A DNA stretch of 5,158 nt, taken from a bacterium. Its GTDB lineage: Bacteria > Actinomycetota > Thermoleophilia > Solirubrobacterales > 70-9. Of this stretch, positions 1 through 5,158 are shown one piece after another; the stretch's first letter is position 1, and every line of letters begins with the position of its first letter. The translations under genes and the position numbers were made by a program. Location of the stretch: NCBI GenBank assembly GCA_002919115.1, contig PKER01000278.1:1-5158 (forward strand), read 5' to 3'. Below the pieces are notes generated by a model, which saw nothing but the letters and a program-made list of their open reading frames with translations, had not been told where the DNA came from and did no database searches.

Positions 1-2042
1 GAGACGATCGCGAAGATCCCGCACTCAGCGGTGTTTCGCACGTGCGTGCCGCCGCAGAGCTCGCGCGAGACGTTGTCGATCTCGATCACGCGCACCCAGT
101 CGCCGTACTTCTCGCCGAAGAGGGCCATCGCGCCCAGCGCCTCGGCCTCCGTGCGCGCCATCTCGAGCGCCCGCACGGGCCGCGAGGCCTTGATCCACTC
201 GTTCACCTGGTCCTCGACGAGGCGCACCTCCTCGCGGCTGAGCGGCTGGCCGTGCGTGAAGTCGAAGCGCAGCTTGTCCGGGCGCACCGCGGAGCCCGCC
301 TGCCGCACGTGCGTGCCCAGGTGCTTGCGCAGCGCCGCGTGCAGGAGGTGCGTCGCGGTGTGGTTGCGCATCGTCGCGTGGCGCGTGACGTGGTCGACGC
401 GCGCGGCGACGCGCTCACCGGCCTGCGGGACGTGGTCGGCGACGATCCGCACGACCTGGTCGTCGCCCACCCGGTAGACGTCGTCGACGGCCGCCTCGGT
501 GCCGTTCCAGACGAGCACGCCCGAGTCGGAGACCTGGCCGCCGCCCTCCGGGTAGAACGGGCTCTCCTCGAGCTTGACGAGCACGGCCCCGCCGTCGTCG
601 AGCGGCTCGGCGGCCGCGACCGCGGTCTCGGTGGCGAGGCGCTCATACCCGACGAAGCGGCTGGGCGGCGCGGCGGAGGCGAAGGCGAGCACCCGCTCGT
701 GGTCGTCGGCGGGCACGGACCCGCCCGCGCGGCTGCGGGCGCGGCTGCGCTGCTGCTCCATGAGCGCCTCGAAGCCCTGGTCGTCGACAGAGAGCCCCTC
801 CTCGGCGAGGAGCTCCTTCGTCATCTCGTACGGGAAGCCGTAGGTGTCGTGCAGGCGGAACGCCTCCTCGGCGTCGACCCAAGAGGTGCCGGACTCCTTG
901 GCCTCCTCGATCAGGCGCCGCAGGAGCTCGTAGCCGCGGTCGAGCGTGCGGCCGAAGCTGCGCTCCTCGTCGCCGACCCAGCGCATGATCGTCTCGCGCT
1001 CGGTGACGAGCTGGGGCGTGACCTCGCCGAGCAGCTCGATGGCGCGCTCGGCGAAGCGGCCCATGTAGGGGCCCTCGAGCTCGAGCACGCGCCCCTGCAG
1101 GATCGCGCGGCGCATGATGCGGCGCAGCACGTAGCCGCGGTCCTCGTTCGAGGGCACGACCCCGTCGGCGAGCAGGTTCACCATCCCGCGCGAGTGGTCG
1201 GCCAGGATGCGCATCGCGCGGGTCGTCTTGAAGTCCTGGTCGTACTTGCGGCCCGAGAGCTCCTCGCCGAGCTCGATCAGGGGCTTGAAGAGGTCGGTCT
1301 CGAACACCGACGTCGTGCCCTGCTGGACGGCGGCCATGCGCTCCAGGCCCAGGCCGGTGTCGATGTTGCGCTGGGGCAGCTCGGTGAGCGAGCCGTCCTC
1401 GTGCAGCTCGAGCGCCATGAAGACGTGGTTCCAGTACTCGAGGTAGCGCTCGGTGTCGTCGCCGGGGCGCACGTCATCGTCGCCGAACTCGGGGCCGCGG
1501 TCGATGTACATCTCCGAGCACGGGCCGCAGGGACCGGTCGGGCCGGCCTGCCAGAAGTTCTCGGAGCGCGGCAGGCGGACGATCCGCTCCTCGGGCACGC
1601 CCACCGCCTTCCAGATCTCGATCGCCTCCTCGTCGGGGCCCAGGCCGAGCTCCTCGTCGCCCCCGAAGACCGAGACCCAGATCCGCTCGGGGTCGAAGCC
1701 GAAGCCCTCGACCGAGAGCTCCCAGCCGAAGCGGATCGCCTCCTCCTTGAAGTAGTCCCCGAAGCTGAAGTTGCCGAGCATCTCGAAGTAGGTGAGATGC
1801 CGGTGGGTGTTGCCGACCTCCTCGATGTCGGGCGTGCGGAAGCAGCGCTGGGAGGACGTCAGCCGGGTGTGCGGGGGCTTCTCGCGCCCCAGGAAGTACG
1901 GCTTGAACGGCTGCATCCCGGCGACCGTGAGCAGCGTCGAGGTGTCGTCGGCGGCCGGCACCAGCGACGCCGACGGCATGCGCCGGTGGCCGCGTTCCTC
2001 GAAGAAGGACAGGTAGGTCTCGCGGATCTCGCTGGAGAGCAT
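1..2042 (-). CDS. alaS: Alanyl-tRNA synthetase, N-terminal 680 codons (3' end outside window)
   Basis: Class II synthetase that attaches alanine to tRNA-Ala in the cytoplasm and hydrolyses mischarged Ser- or Gly-tRNA-Ala. Seen: an uninterrupted frame from ATG at 2042 to the window edge. The N-terminus (MLSSEIRETYLSFFEERGH) begins where the family does. Class II motif 1 lies around residues 43-52 (MQPFKPYFLG). Motif 2 carries F68-R69-T70-P71-D72 and GNFSFGDYFK at 90-99. Motif 3 is D228-TGLGLER-235. The editing domain has HxxxH at H561/H565 and C663-GGTH-667, the four metal ligands, at almost the same numbering as in E. coli. About 200 residues (rest of the editing domain and the C-Ala domain) are missing because of the window edge, not mutation. 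It starts 54 bp after the propeller stop, without a Shine-Dalgarno sequence; TAGACT sits 10 nt before the ATG. Identity is certain. Confidence 0.98.
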   Translation of the reverse strand, partial: MLSSEIRETYLSFFEERGHRRMPSASLVPAADDTSTLLTVAGMQPFKPYFLGREKPPHTRLTSSQRCFRTPDIEEVGNTHRHLTYFEMLGNFSFGDYFKEEAIRFGWELSVEGFGFDPERIWVSVFGGDEELGLGPDEEAIEIWKAVGVPEERIVRLPRSENFWQAGPTGPCGPCSEMYIDRGPEFGDDDVRPGDDTERYLEYWNHVFMALELHEDGSLTELPQRNIDTGLGLERMAAVQQGTTSVFETDLFKPLIELGEELSGRKYDQDFKTTRAMRILADHSRGMVNLLADGVVPSNEDRGYVLRRIMRRAILQGRVLELEGPYMGRFAERAIELLGEVTPQLVTERETIMRWVGDEERSFGRTLDRGYELLRRLIEEAKESGTSWVDAEEAFRLHDTYGFPYEMTKELLAEEGLSVDDQGFEALMEQQRSRARSRAGGSVPADDHERVLAFASAAPPSRFVGYERLATETAVAAAEPLDDGGAVLVKLEESPFYPEGGGQVSDSGVLVWNGTEAAVDDVYRVGDDQVVRIVADHVPQAGERVAARVDHVTRHATMRNHTATHLLHAALRKHLGTHVRQAGSAVRPDKLRFDFTHGQPLSREEVRLVEDQVNEWIKASRPVRALEMARTEAEALGAMALFGEKYGDWVRVIEIDNVSRELCGGTHVRNTAECGIFAIV

Positions 2043-2052
2043 CGGGTGGGTA

Positions 2053-2058
2053 AGTCTA
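2053..2058 (-). promoter_or_regulatory. Candidate -10 element (TAGACT) of alaS, near-leaderless
   Basis: On the minus strand TAGACT (four of six matches to TATAAT, fits TANNNT) lies 10 nt before the alaS ATG, so transcription would begin about 4 nt before the start codon. No convincing -35 hexamer is found 15-19 nt upstream, and no Shine-Dalgarno sequence separates it from the ATG. The call is suggestive only; alaS could also be read from upstream promoters. Confidence 0.35.
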
Positions 2059-2096
2059 AGTCGCGACGCCGGCGCGCCGCAGGCCTCTCGGCGCTC

Positions 2097-3509
2097 TCAG
2101 CGCCGGTGGCGGAAGACGCTGATCGCGTCGTCGGTGGTGGCGGCCGCGTACAGGAAGCGGCCGTCCGGGCTCAAGAGCAGGGCTTGCGTGCCGAGGAGGT
2201 TGCGGCTCGTGCGCTGGCAGGCGGTCGCCGTCGAGGTCGCCTCGTCGTCGTCGATGCAGGGCAGCTCGGTGAGCTCGCCGGTGCGCGGGTTGCGGCGGAA
2301 CGGCTGGATCCCTTGGCCGCCCGCGACGAACATCGCACGGCCCCGTGGGTCGAACGCGAAGTCGGCCGACCGGCCGAGCCGCTGGGCGACGGTCGCGCAC
2401 GGCTCGGGGCTGAACGGCACCTCGACGCACCGCTTGTACTTGAGCGAGCCGTCCTTGCGCACCCGGAACTCCGCCATCGCCCCGTCGTTCGTGGCGCCCA
2501 CGTAGACGAACCGCCCGTCGGGGCTGATCCCGACCGAGCCGGCGTCGGGGATCCCGGAGGCGCGCTCGGCGCAGTCGTCGTCGCTCGCCGTGCCCCGGTT
2601 CTTGAGGCAGCTGGCGAAACGCAGCTTGCCGGTGCGCTTGTTGCGCCTGAACCAGGTCACGGCATCGTCGTCGAAGGCGGCGACATAGACCGTGCGCCCG
2701 TTCGGGTGGACGACCAGCCCCGAGGGCGAGGCGAGGCCCTCGATGCCGGGGTCCGGGCAATCGTCGAAGAGCGTTCGGTCGGCATCCTCCAGGCAGCCGA
2801 GGGGCCGCAGGCGCCCGGACTTGCGGTTGACCCGGAAGGAGACGATCGAGTCGTCGATGCTCGACGTGACGTACAGCGAGCGGCCGTCGCGGCTCAGCTC
2901 CATGTCATTGGGGCTCCCCATCCCGTCGACCCCGCCGGGACACACGTCGTAGATGGGCGCGAGCCCGGCGTCGTCGAGGCAGCGCACGTAGGTGAGCCGA
3001 CCGCTCCTGCGGTTGCGCTTGAAGTGCAAGAGGGCACTCTCGAGGTACGCGAGCACGTAGACGTGCCGCCCGTTGGGGCTCACGACGACGTCGATCGGCC
3101 CGTCCAGCAACTCGAGCGTGTTGGGGCAGGTGGGGCCGCCCGGGACGTCGTCGGCGTCCTGGGTGCAGCTCACCGGCCGCAGCCTGCCGGTCCGCTTGTT
3201 CCTCCGCAGGTGCACGAGGGCGGAGTCGCCGCCGACCGGTGCCGCCGTGCGGCGAAAGGAGACCGCGTAGAGGTCACGGCCGTCCGGGCTCAGCGCCAGG
3301 CTGCCGACGCCGTCGAGCCCGTCGAAGTCACGGTTGCACTCGCCGCCGGTGGGGTCCTCGATGCAGGAGGCGAACCGCAGATCACCGGGGGCACCGCTCG
3401 CCGGAGCTGCGGTGAGCCCTGCGAGCAAGGCCATGGCGGCGAAAACGAGGACCGCGATCGCTTCACGCCTCCCAAGCGCGCCCCCGTTGAGACTCCGCCC
3501 CGCAGCCAT
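2097..3509 (-). CDS. Secreted seven-bladed beta-propeller, lactonase/YVTN-like, with paired cysteines
   Basis: A 470-residue exported protein of unproven function. Seen: basic N-terminus (R14-R15), hydrophobic segment 17-35 and a small-residue region (APASGA, 35-40) form a Sec-type signal peptide; the twin arginines lack the rest of a Tat motif. Seven repeats of 57-70 residues follow, each with S-P-D/N-G-R or a variant (at 74, 144, 206, 268, 329, 387, 447), a Y-V strand, and a basic N-[KR]-[RK]-[TS]-G turn in most blades. Each repeat opens with a Cys pair: 49/58, 115/128, 177/190, 239/251, 301/313, 361/371, 418/431. The protein has no other Cys, so seven intrablade disulfides are likely outside the cell. 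The N-terminal strand (43-49) probably closes blade seven in Velcro fashion. The family resembles 6-phosphogluconolactonase-type propellers, but lactonase activity should not be assumed. It lies 43 bp behind mnmA with its own candidate promoter. Confidence 0.93.
   Translation of the reverse strand: MAAGRSLNGGALGRREAIAVLVFAAMALLAGLTAAPASGAPGDLRFASCIEDPTGGECNRDFDGLDGVGSLALSPDGRDLYAVSFRRTAAPVGGDSALVHLRRNKRTGRLRPVSCTQDADDVPGGPTCPNTLELLDGPIDVVVSPNGRHVYVLAYLESALLHFKRNRRSGRLTYVRCLDDAGLAPIYDVCPGGVDGMGSPNDMELSRDGRSLYVTSSIDDSIVSFRVNRKSGRLRPLGCLEDADRTLFDDCPDPGIEGLASPSGLVVHPNGRTVYVAAFDDDAVTWFRRNKRTGKLRFASCLKNRGTASDDDCAERASGIPDAGSVGISPDGRFVYVGATNDGAMAEFRVRKDGSLKYKRCVEVPFSPEPCATVAQRLGRSADFAFDPRGRAMFVAGGQGIQPFRRNPRTGELTELPCIDDDEATSTATACQRTSRNLLGTQALLLSPDGRFLYAAATTDDAISVFRHRR
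2100..3383 (-). repeat. Seven in-frame tandem coding repeats (propeller blades, about 186 bp each)
   Basis: Codons 43-470 of the propeller gene consist of seven diverged tandem units. The first Cys of successive units recurs after 66, 62, 62, 62, 60 and 57 codons. On the plus strand the SPDGR-type codons show as recurring cggccgtccgggct-like blocks. The units are diverged in sequence and length, pointing to old duplication instead of recent slippage. This is protein architecture, not a mobile or CRISPR repeat. Confidence 0.9.
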
Positions 3510-3518
3510 CGCGGGCGC

Positions 3519-3547
3519 ACTCTACCGGTGCGCGCCGCTCGTGGGAA
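3519..3547 (-). promoter_or_regulatory. Candidate promoter of the propeller gene (TTCCCA-N17-TAGAGT)
   Basis: Within the 43-bp gap after mnmA, the minus strand has TTCCCA (3542-3547, four of six to TTGACA), a 17-nt spacer, and TAGAGT (3519-3524, four of six to TATAAT). The -10 element ends 9 nt before the ATG, giving a predicted transcript with almost no leader. There is no Shine-Dalgarno sequence in that gap. It implies the propeller can be expressed independently of mnmA. In DNA this GC-rich an AT-containing hexamer at this spacing is noteworthy, but single matches of this quality can occur by chance. Confidence 0.45.
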
Positions 3548-3552
3548 GCCCT

Positions 3553-4608
3553 TCAGGCGGCGATCGTCGCGCGCCCGATCACCCGATCGCCGTCGAGCAG
3601 GCACGCGGTCTGCCCCGGCGCGACGCCGTAGGCGGGCTCGGCGAGCTCCAGCTCGAGCCCGTCGCCGAGCGGGCGCACCCGGCACGGCAGGGCCTTCGAG
3701 TGGTAGCGCAGGCGGACACGGTCGACGCGCTCCGCCGGGCGGTGCAGGCGCGGGTCGCGCAGGCGCACGCGCGTGCGGGCGAGCTCCTCGCGGTGACCGA
3801 CGATGACGCGGTTGGCGCGCGCGTCGGTGCCCAGCACGTAGAGCGGCGCGCCGTTGGCGACGCCCAGGCCCCTGCGCTGGCCGACCGTGAAGTGGTGGTG
3901 GCCGCGGTGCTCGCCGAGGACCTCGCCGCTCGTCGTGACGATCTCGCCGGGGCGGTCGGTGAGGCCGCCGTGGCGGCGCAGGAACGAGCGCTTGCCCTCG
4001 CCTGCGAGGAAGCAGAGGTCCTGGCTCTCGCGCTTCGTGGCGACCGGGAGGCCGTGGCGCGCGGCGATCTCGCGCACCTCGTCCTTGCGCAGCTCGGCGA
4101 GCGGGAAGCGCAGGCGGGCCAGGGTGGCCGGGCGCACGCCGGAGAGCATGTAGGTCTGGTCCTTGCGCTCGTCGGCGGCCGCGGCGAGCAGCGGGCCCTC
4201 GCCGTCGTCGGTGAGGCGCGCGTAGTGGCCGGTGGCGAGGTACGCGGCGCCGACCCGGTCGGCGAGCTCGACCATCGCGTCGATGCGCAGGTCGCCGTTG
4301 CAGATCACGCAGGGATTCGGGGTCTCCCCCGCCCGGTAGCCGTCGACGAAGGCGCCGACCACGGCGCGGCGGAAGGAGTCCTCCAGGTCCAGCGTGAGGT
4401 GCGGGAGGCCGAGCGAGTGCGCGAGCGCGCGGGCGCCGCGCACGGCCTCGGGCGAGCAGCACGCGAGGCTGCCGTCGGTGCGCTCGTCGGCCCAGAGCTT
4501 GAGCGTGACCGCGACCACGTCGGCGCCCCGGTCGCGCTCGAGCAGGGCGGCGACCGCGGAGTCGACGCCGCCGCTCATCGCGACGAGCACTCTGCCCACC
4601 GGGCGCAT
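3553..4608 (-). CDS. mnmA: tRNA-specific 2-thiouridylase MnmA
   Basis: ATP-dependent thiolase that makes s2U at wobble position 34 of Lys, Glu and Gln tRNAs in the cytoplasm, using sulfur relayed from a cysteine desulfurase. Seen: the PP-loop SGGVDSA at 12-18 for ATP binding; TPNPCVICN at 96-104, in which C103 aligns with the catalytic Cys102 of E. coli; SQDLCFL with C199, matching the persulfide-forming Cys199; DQTYML at 150-155; GEHRGHHHFTVGQRRGLGV at 232-250; and a C-terminal barrel from about 270 to 351. Length 351 is normal for the family (E. coli about 368). The position of E. coli Asp99 is occupied by C100, giving a CxxC. The ATG at 4608 gives the expected short lead into the PP-loop; no Shine-Dalgarno sequence precedes it. 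No cysteine desulfurase gene is visible beside it. Confidence 0.98.
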   Translation of the reverse strand: MRPVGRVLVAMSGGVDSAVAALLERDRGADVVAVTLKLWADERTDGSLACCSPEAVRGARALAHSLGLPHLTLDLEDSFRRAVVGAFVDGYRAGETPNPCVICNGDLRIDAMVELADRVGAAYLATGHYARLTDDGEGPLLAAAADERKDQTYMLSGVRPATLARLRFPLAELRKDEVREIAARHGLPVATKRESQDLCFLAGEGKRSFLRRHGGLTDRPGEIVTTSGEVLGEHRGHHHFTVGQRRGLGVANGAPLYVLGTDARANRVIVGHREELARTRVRLRDPRLHRPAERVDRVRLRYHSKALPCRVRPLGDGLELELAEPAYGVAPGQTACLLDGDRVIGRATIAA

Positions 4609-4617
4609 GACTGGACG

Positions 4618-4646
4618 GATCTGCAGGGATCGGGCCGGGACGTCAA
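4618..4646 (-). promoter_or_regulatory. Weak candidate promoter of mnmA (TTGACG-N17-CAGATC)
   Basis: The minus strand has TTGACG (4641-4646, five of six to TTGACA) followed after 17 nt by CAGATC (4618-4623), which is a poor -10 (two of six). The latter ends 9 nt before the mnmA ATG, the same spacing as the candidate -10 of the propeller gene. The good -35 and consistent geometry are the only support; the -10 does not fit TANNNT. Confidence 0.25.
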
Positions 4647-4719
4647 GGAAGCGGCAAGCCCCAAACGCGGAGCGGGCACTGAACGGGTGTGGAGATGAAT
4701 TGGCCTAACTACGGTCGCC

Positions 4720-4738
4720 CGTTCGTTCGAAACGAACG
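4720..4738. repeat. Perfect 8-bp inverted repeat at the edge of the tandem repeat
   Basis: CGTTCGTT (4720-4727) and AACGAACG (4731-4738) are perfect inverted complements with a 3-nt centre, enclosing TTCGAA. No T-run follows on either strand, so it is not a classical terminator. Degraded versions occur at the next two repeat junctions: 4856-4872 (GTTC/GAAC outer arms, one internal mismatch) and 4988-5002 (CGTT/AACG). It could be an RNA hairpin or a protein-binding palindrome. Confidence 0.75.
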
Positions 4739-4863
4739 AACCGCAAGCAACGTTCTCACGCCAGATTCGGATCGGATTGCGGGCACTTGCGGCTCGAAGC
4801 GAGGACGAGGCTGATCTCGAAGGCCCGAACCGAGAATCTACTCGAAGTTCGAGCGGTTCTTTT
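4729..4863. repeat. 135-bp tandem repeat, unit A
   Basis: First of two adjacent units related at a constant offset of 135 bp. By hand count about 89 of 135 positions match unit B without gaps. Best-conserved blocks are GAAACGAACGAAC (4729-4741), the 24-bp core at 4765-4788 (one difference from B), GATCTCGAAG (4813-4822) and CTCGAAG (4841-4847). The unit holds three exact CTCGAAG copies (4793, 4816, 4841) and a possible CTCG/CGAG hairpin (4813-4838). Non-coding; function unknown. Confidence 0.85.
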
Positions 4864-4998
4864 GAAACGAACGAACGACGACGGCCGACCTCACACGCAA
4901 TTCGGATCGGATTGCCGGCACTTACGCATCGAACCTAGGAAGGAGTCGATCTCGAAGATTCGAATCCACGAGTCGCTCGAAGCTCGGCGTTCCATTCA
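4864..4998. repeat. 135-bp tandem repeat, unit B
   Basis: Second unit, directly abutting A. It keeps the same blocks at 4864-4876, 4900-4923, 4948-4957 and 4976-4982. It contains two exact CTCGAAG copies (4951, 4976) and a third as ATCGAAC (4928), a 10-bp palindrome GATTCGAATC (4957-4966) and TGCCGGCA (4913-4920). Its far end runs into the stop codon of the iron-sulfur gene, where a third junction-like sequence (about 4986-5002) starts and then fades into coding sequence. Confidence 0.85.
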
Positions 4999-5158
4999 AA
5001 CGATCTTTTCACGCGAACGCCCGCCCCGCGGCCCGCTCTCGGGCTCGAGCCGCGGCGCCTTGAGCGAGCGCTCGAGCTCGGGCAACTCGGCGTTCTCGGT
5101 GATCGTGAGGCAATCGACCGGGCAGATGTCGATGCACGCGTCGCACTCGATGCAGAGC
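4996..5158 (-). CDS. 4Fe-4S ferredoxin-type protein, C-terminal 54 codons (5' end outside window)
   Basis: Seen: an open minus-strand frame from the window edge to TGA at 4996-4998. It carries LCIECDACIDICPVDC, i.e. C-x2-C-x2-C-x3-C-P with a further Cys four residues after the last ligand, the signature of a [4Fe-4S] electron-transfer domain. A charged tail of about 38 residues follows, ending RSREKIV, with no second cluster. It is probably a cytoplasmic electron carrier or the iron-sulfur part of a larger oxidoreductase. From memory, the motif and the following E-N-x-E-L...L-K-A-P resemble the iron-sulfur segment of GltD-like FAD-dependent oxidoreductases, which usually continue into a second 4Fe-4S motif; this one stops early. 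Whether it is a small ferredoxin or the end of a large protein cannot be decided here. The stop codon falls in the intergenic repeat. No functional link to mnmA is visible. Confidence 0.82.
   Translation of the reverse strand, partial: LCIECDACIDICPVDCLTITENAELPELERSLKAPRLEPESGPRGGRSREKIV

Larger units (their letters stand above)
4609..4995. other. Intergenic region between the iron-sulfur gene and mnmA
   Basis: This 387-bp stretch carries no credible gene. Next to mnmA (4609-4719) is ordinary spacer with the candidate mnmA promoter. From 4720 onwards it is filled by a hairpin and two 135-bp tandem repeats. GC falls to about 56-58% in the repeats, against about 70% in the genes. A 39-codon plus-strand frame (ATG 4695) ends inside the first repeat and its frame is closed at the start of the second, so it is not considered coding. 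No U-tract terminator, tRNA or known riboswitch was recognised. Confidence 0.85.

Noticed and set aside
2074..2094. GCGCCG/CGGCGC hairpin with a 9-nt loop between the propeller stop and alaS
   Set aside because: It is short, has no T-run after it on the minus strand, and such GC stems are expected by chance at this base composition; not enough for a terminator call.
42..3806. A 1254-codon plus-strand open frame running opposite alaS, the propeller gene and part of mnmA
   Set aside because: It is a GC-driven antisense shadow. The translation is low-complexity in Arg, Ala, Val, Glu and Asp, has no domain, spans three unrelated genes, and the minus-strand frames carry unmistakable catalytic motifs.
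3290..4462. A 390-codon minus-strand frame overlapping mnmA and the propeller start
   Set aside because: It is an off-frame Arg/Pro/Ala-rich reading of mnmA and then of the propeller 5' end, with no recognisable motif.
4672..4680. GCGGGCACT shared with the repeat core at 4779-4787, hinting at another repeat copy near mnmA
   Set aside because: Only nine bases match, at an offset of 107 and not 135, with no similarity in the flanks; most likely chance.
4695..4814. A 39-codon plus-strand ORF starting ATGAATTGG with GGAG directly before it
   Set aside because: The GGAG touches the ATG, leaving no Shine-Dalgarno spacing. The ORF ends in repeat unit A, and the same frame is closed by TGA at the start of unit B, so coding potential is not conserved.
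4951..4972. GATTCGAATCC resembling a tRNA T-arm
   Set aside because: The flanking bases (gaaga against ccacg) do not form the T stem, and no acceptor or anticodon arm was found in the surrounding sequence.
4720..4998. Possible CRISPR array because of the repeated blocks
   Set aside because: There are only two units of 135 bp whose divergence is spread throughout; there is no short identical repeat with unique spacers and no cas gene.
5042..5051. Palindrome GGCTCGAGCC in the iron-sulfur gene
   Set aside because: It lies within coding sequence made of CTC/GAG-type codons, where such palindromes arise readily; no independent sign of a site.

Overview
The window is GC-rich bacterial DNA (about 70% by eye in genes, 56-58% in one intergenic stretch). 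All four recognisable genes lie on the minus strand, so transcription runs from position 5158 towards 1. GC content, the mnmA/alaS neighbourhood, a secreted Cys-paired beta-propeller and the scarcity of Shine-Dalgarno sequences suggest a high-GC actinobacterium, possibly of the Thermoleophilia/Solirubrobacterales type. That placement is inferred from memory of such genomes; no rRNA or other marker is present.

Layout in transcription order: (1) 5158-4996, the last 54 codons of an iron-sulfur (4Fe-4S) protein, cut by the window edge. (2) 4995-4609, a 387-bp intergenic region with two diverged 135-bp tandem repeats, the beginning of a third junction, a perfect 8-bp hairpin and five exact CTCGAAG heptamers. 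(3) 4608-3553, mnmA, the tRNA U34 2-thiouridylase. (4) 3509-2097, a secreted seven-bladed beta-propeller of the lactonase/YVTN-like type with exactly seven Cys pairs. (5) 2042-1, the first 680 codons of alaS, alanyl-tRNA synthetase, whose C-terminal end lies outside the window.

mnmA and alaS both serve translation (wobble-base thiolation and alanine charging), and I recall them as frequent neighbours in Gram-positive bacteria. Here a secreted propeller gene separates them. It has no evident link to tRNA biology and appears to have its own promoter in the 43-bp gap behind mnmA. None of the three complete starts has a Shine-Dalgarno sequence. alaS and the propeller gene each have a TANNNT hexamer 9-10 nt before the ATG, which fits leaderless transcription.

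The least explained piece is the 135-bp tandem repeat between the iron-sulfur gene and mnmA. It is non-coding, lower in GC than its surroundings, and overlaps the 3' end of the iron-sulfur gene. No CRISPR array, tRNA, rRNA or transposase is present.
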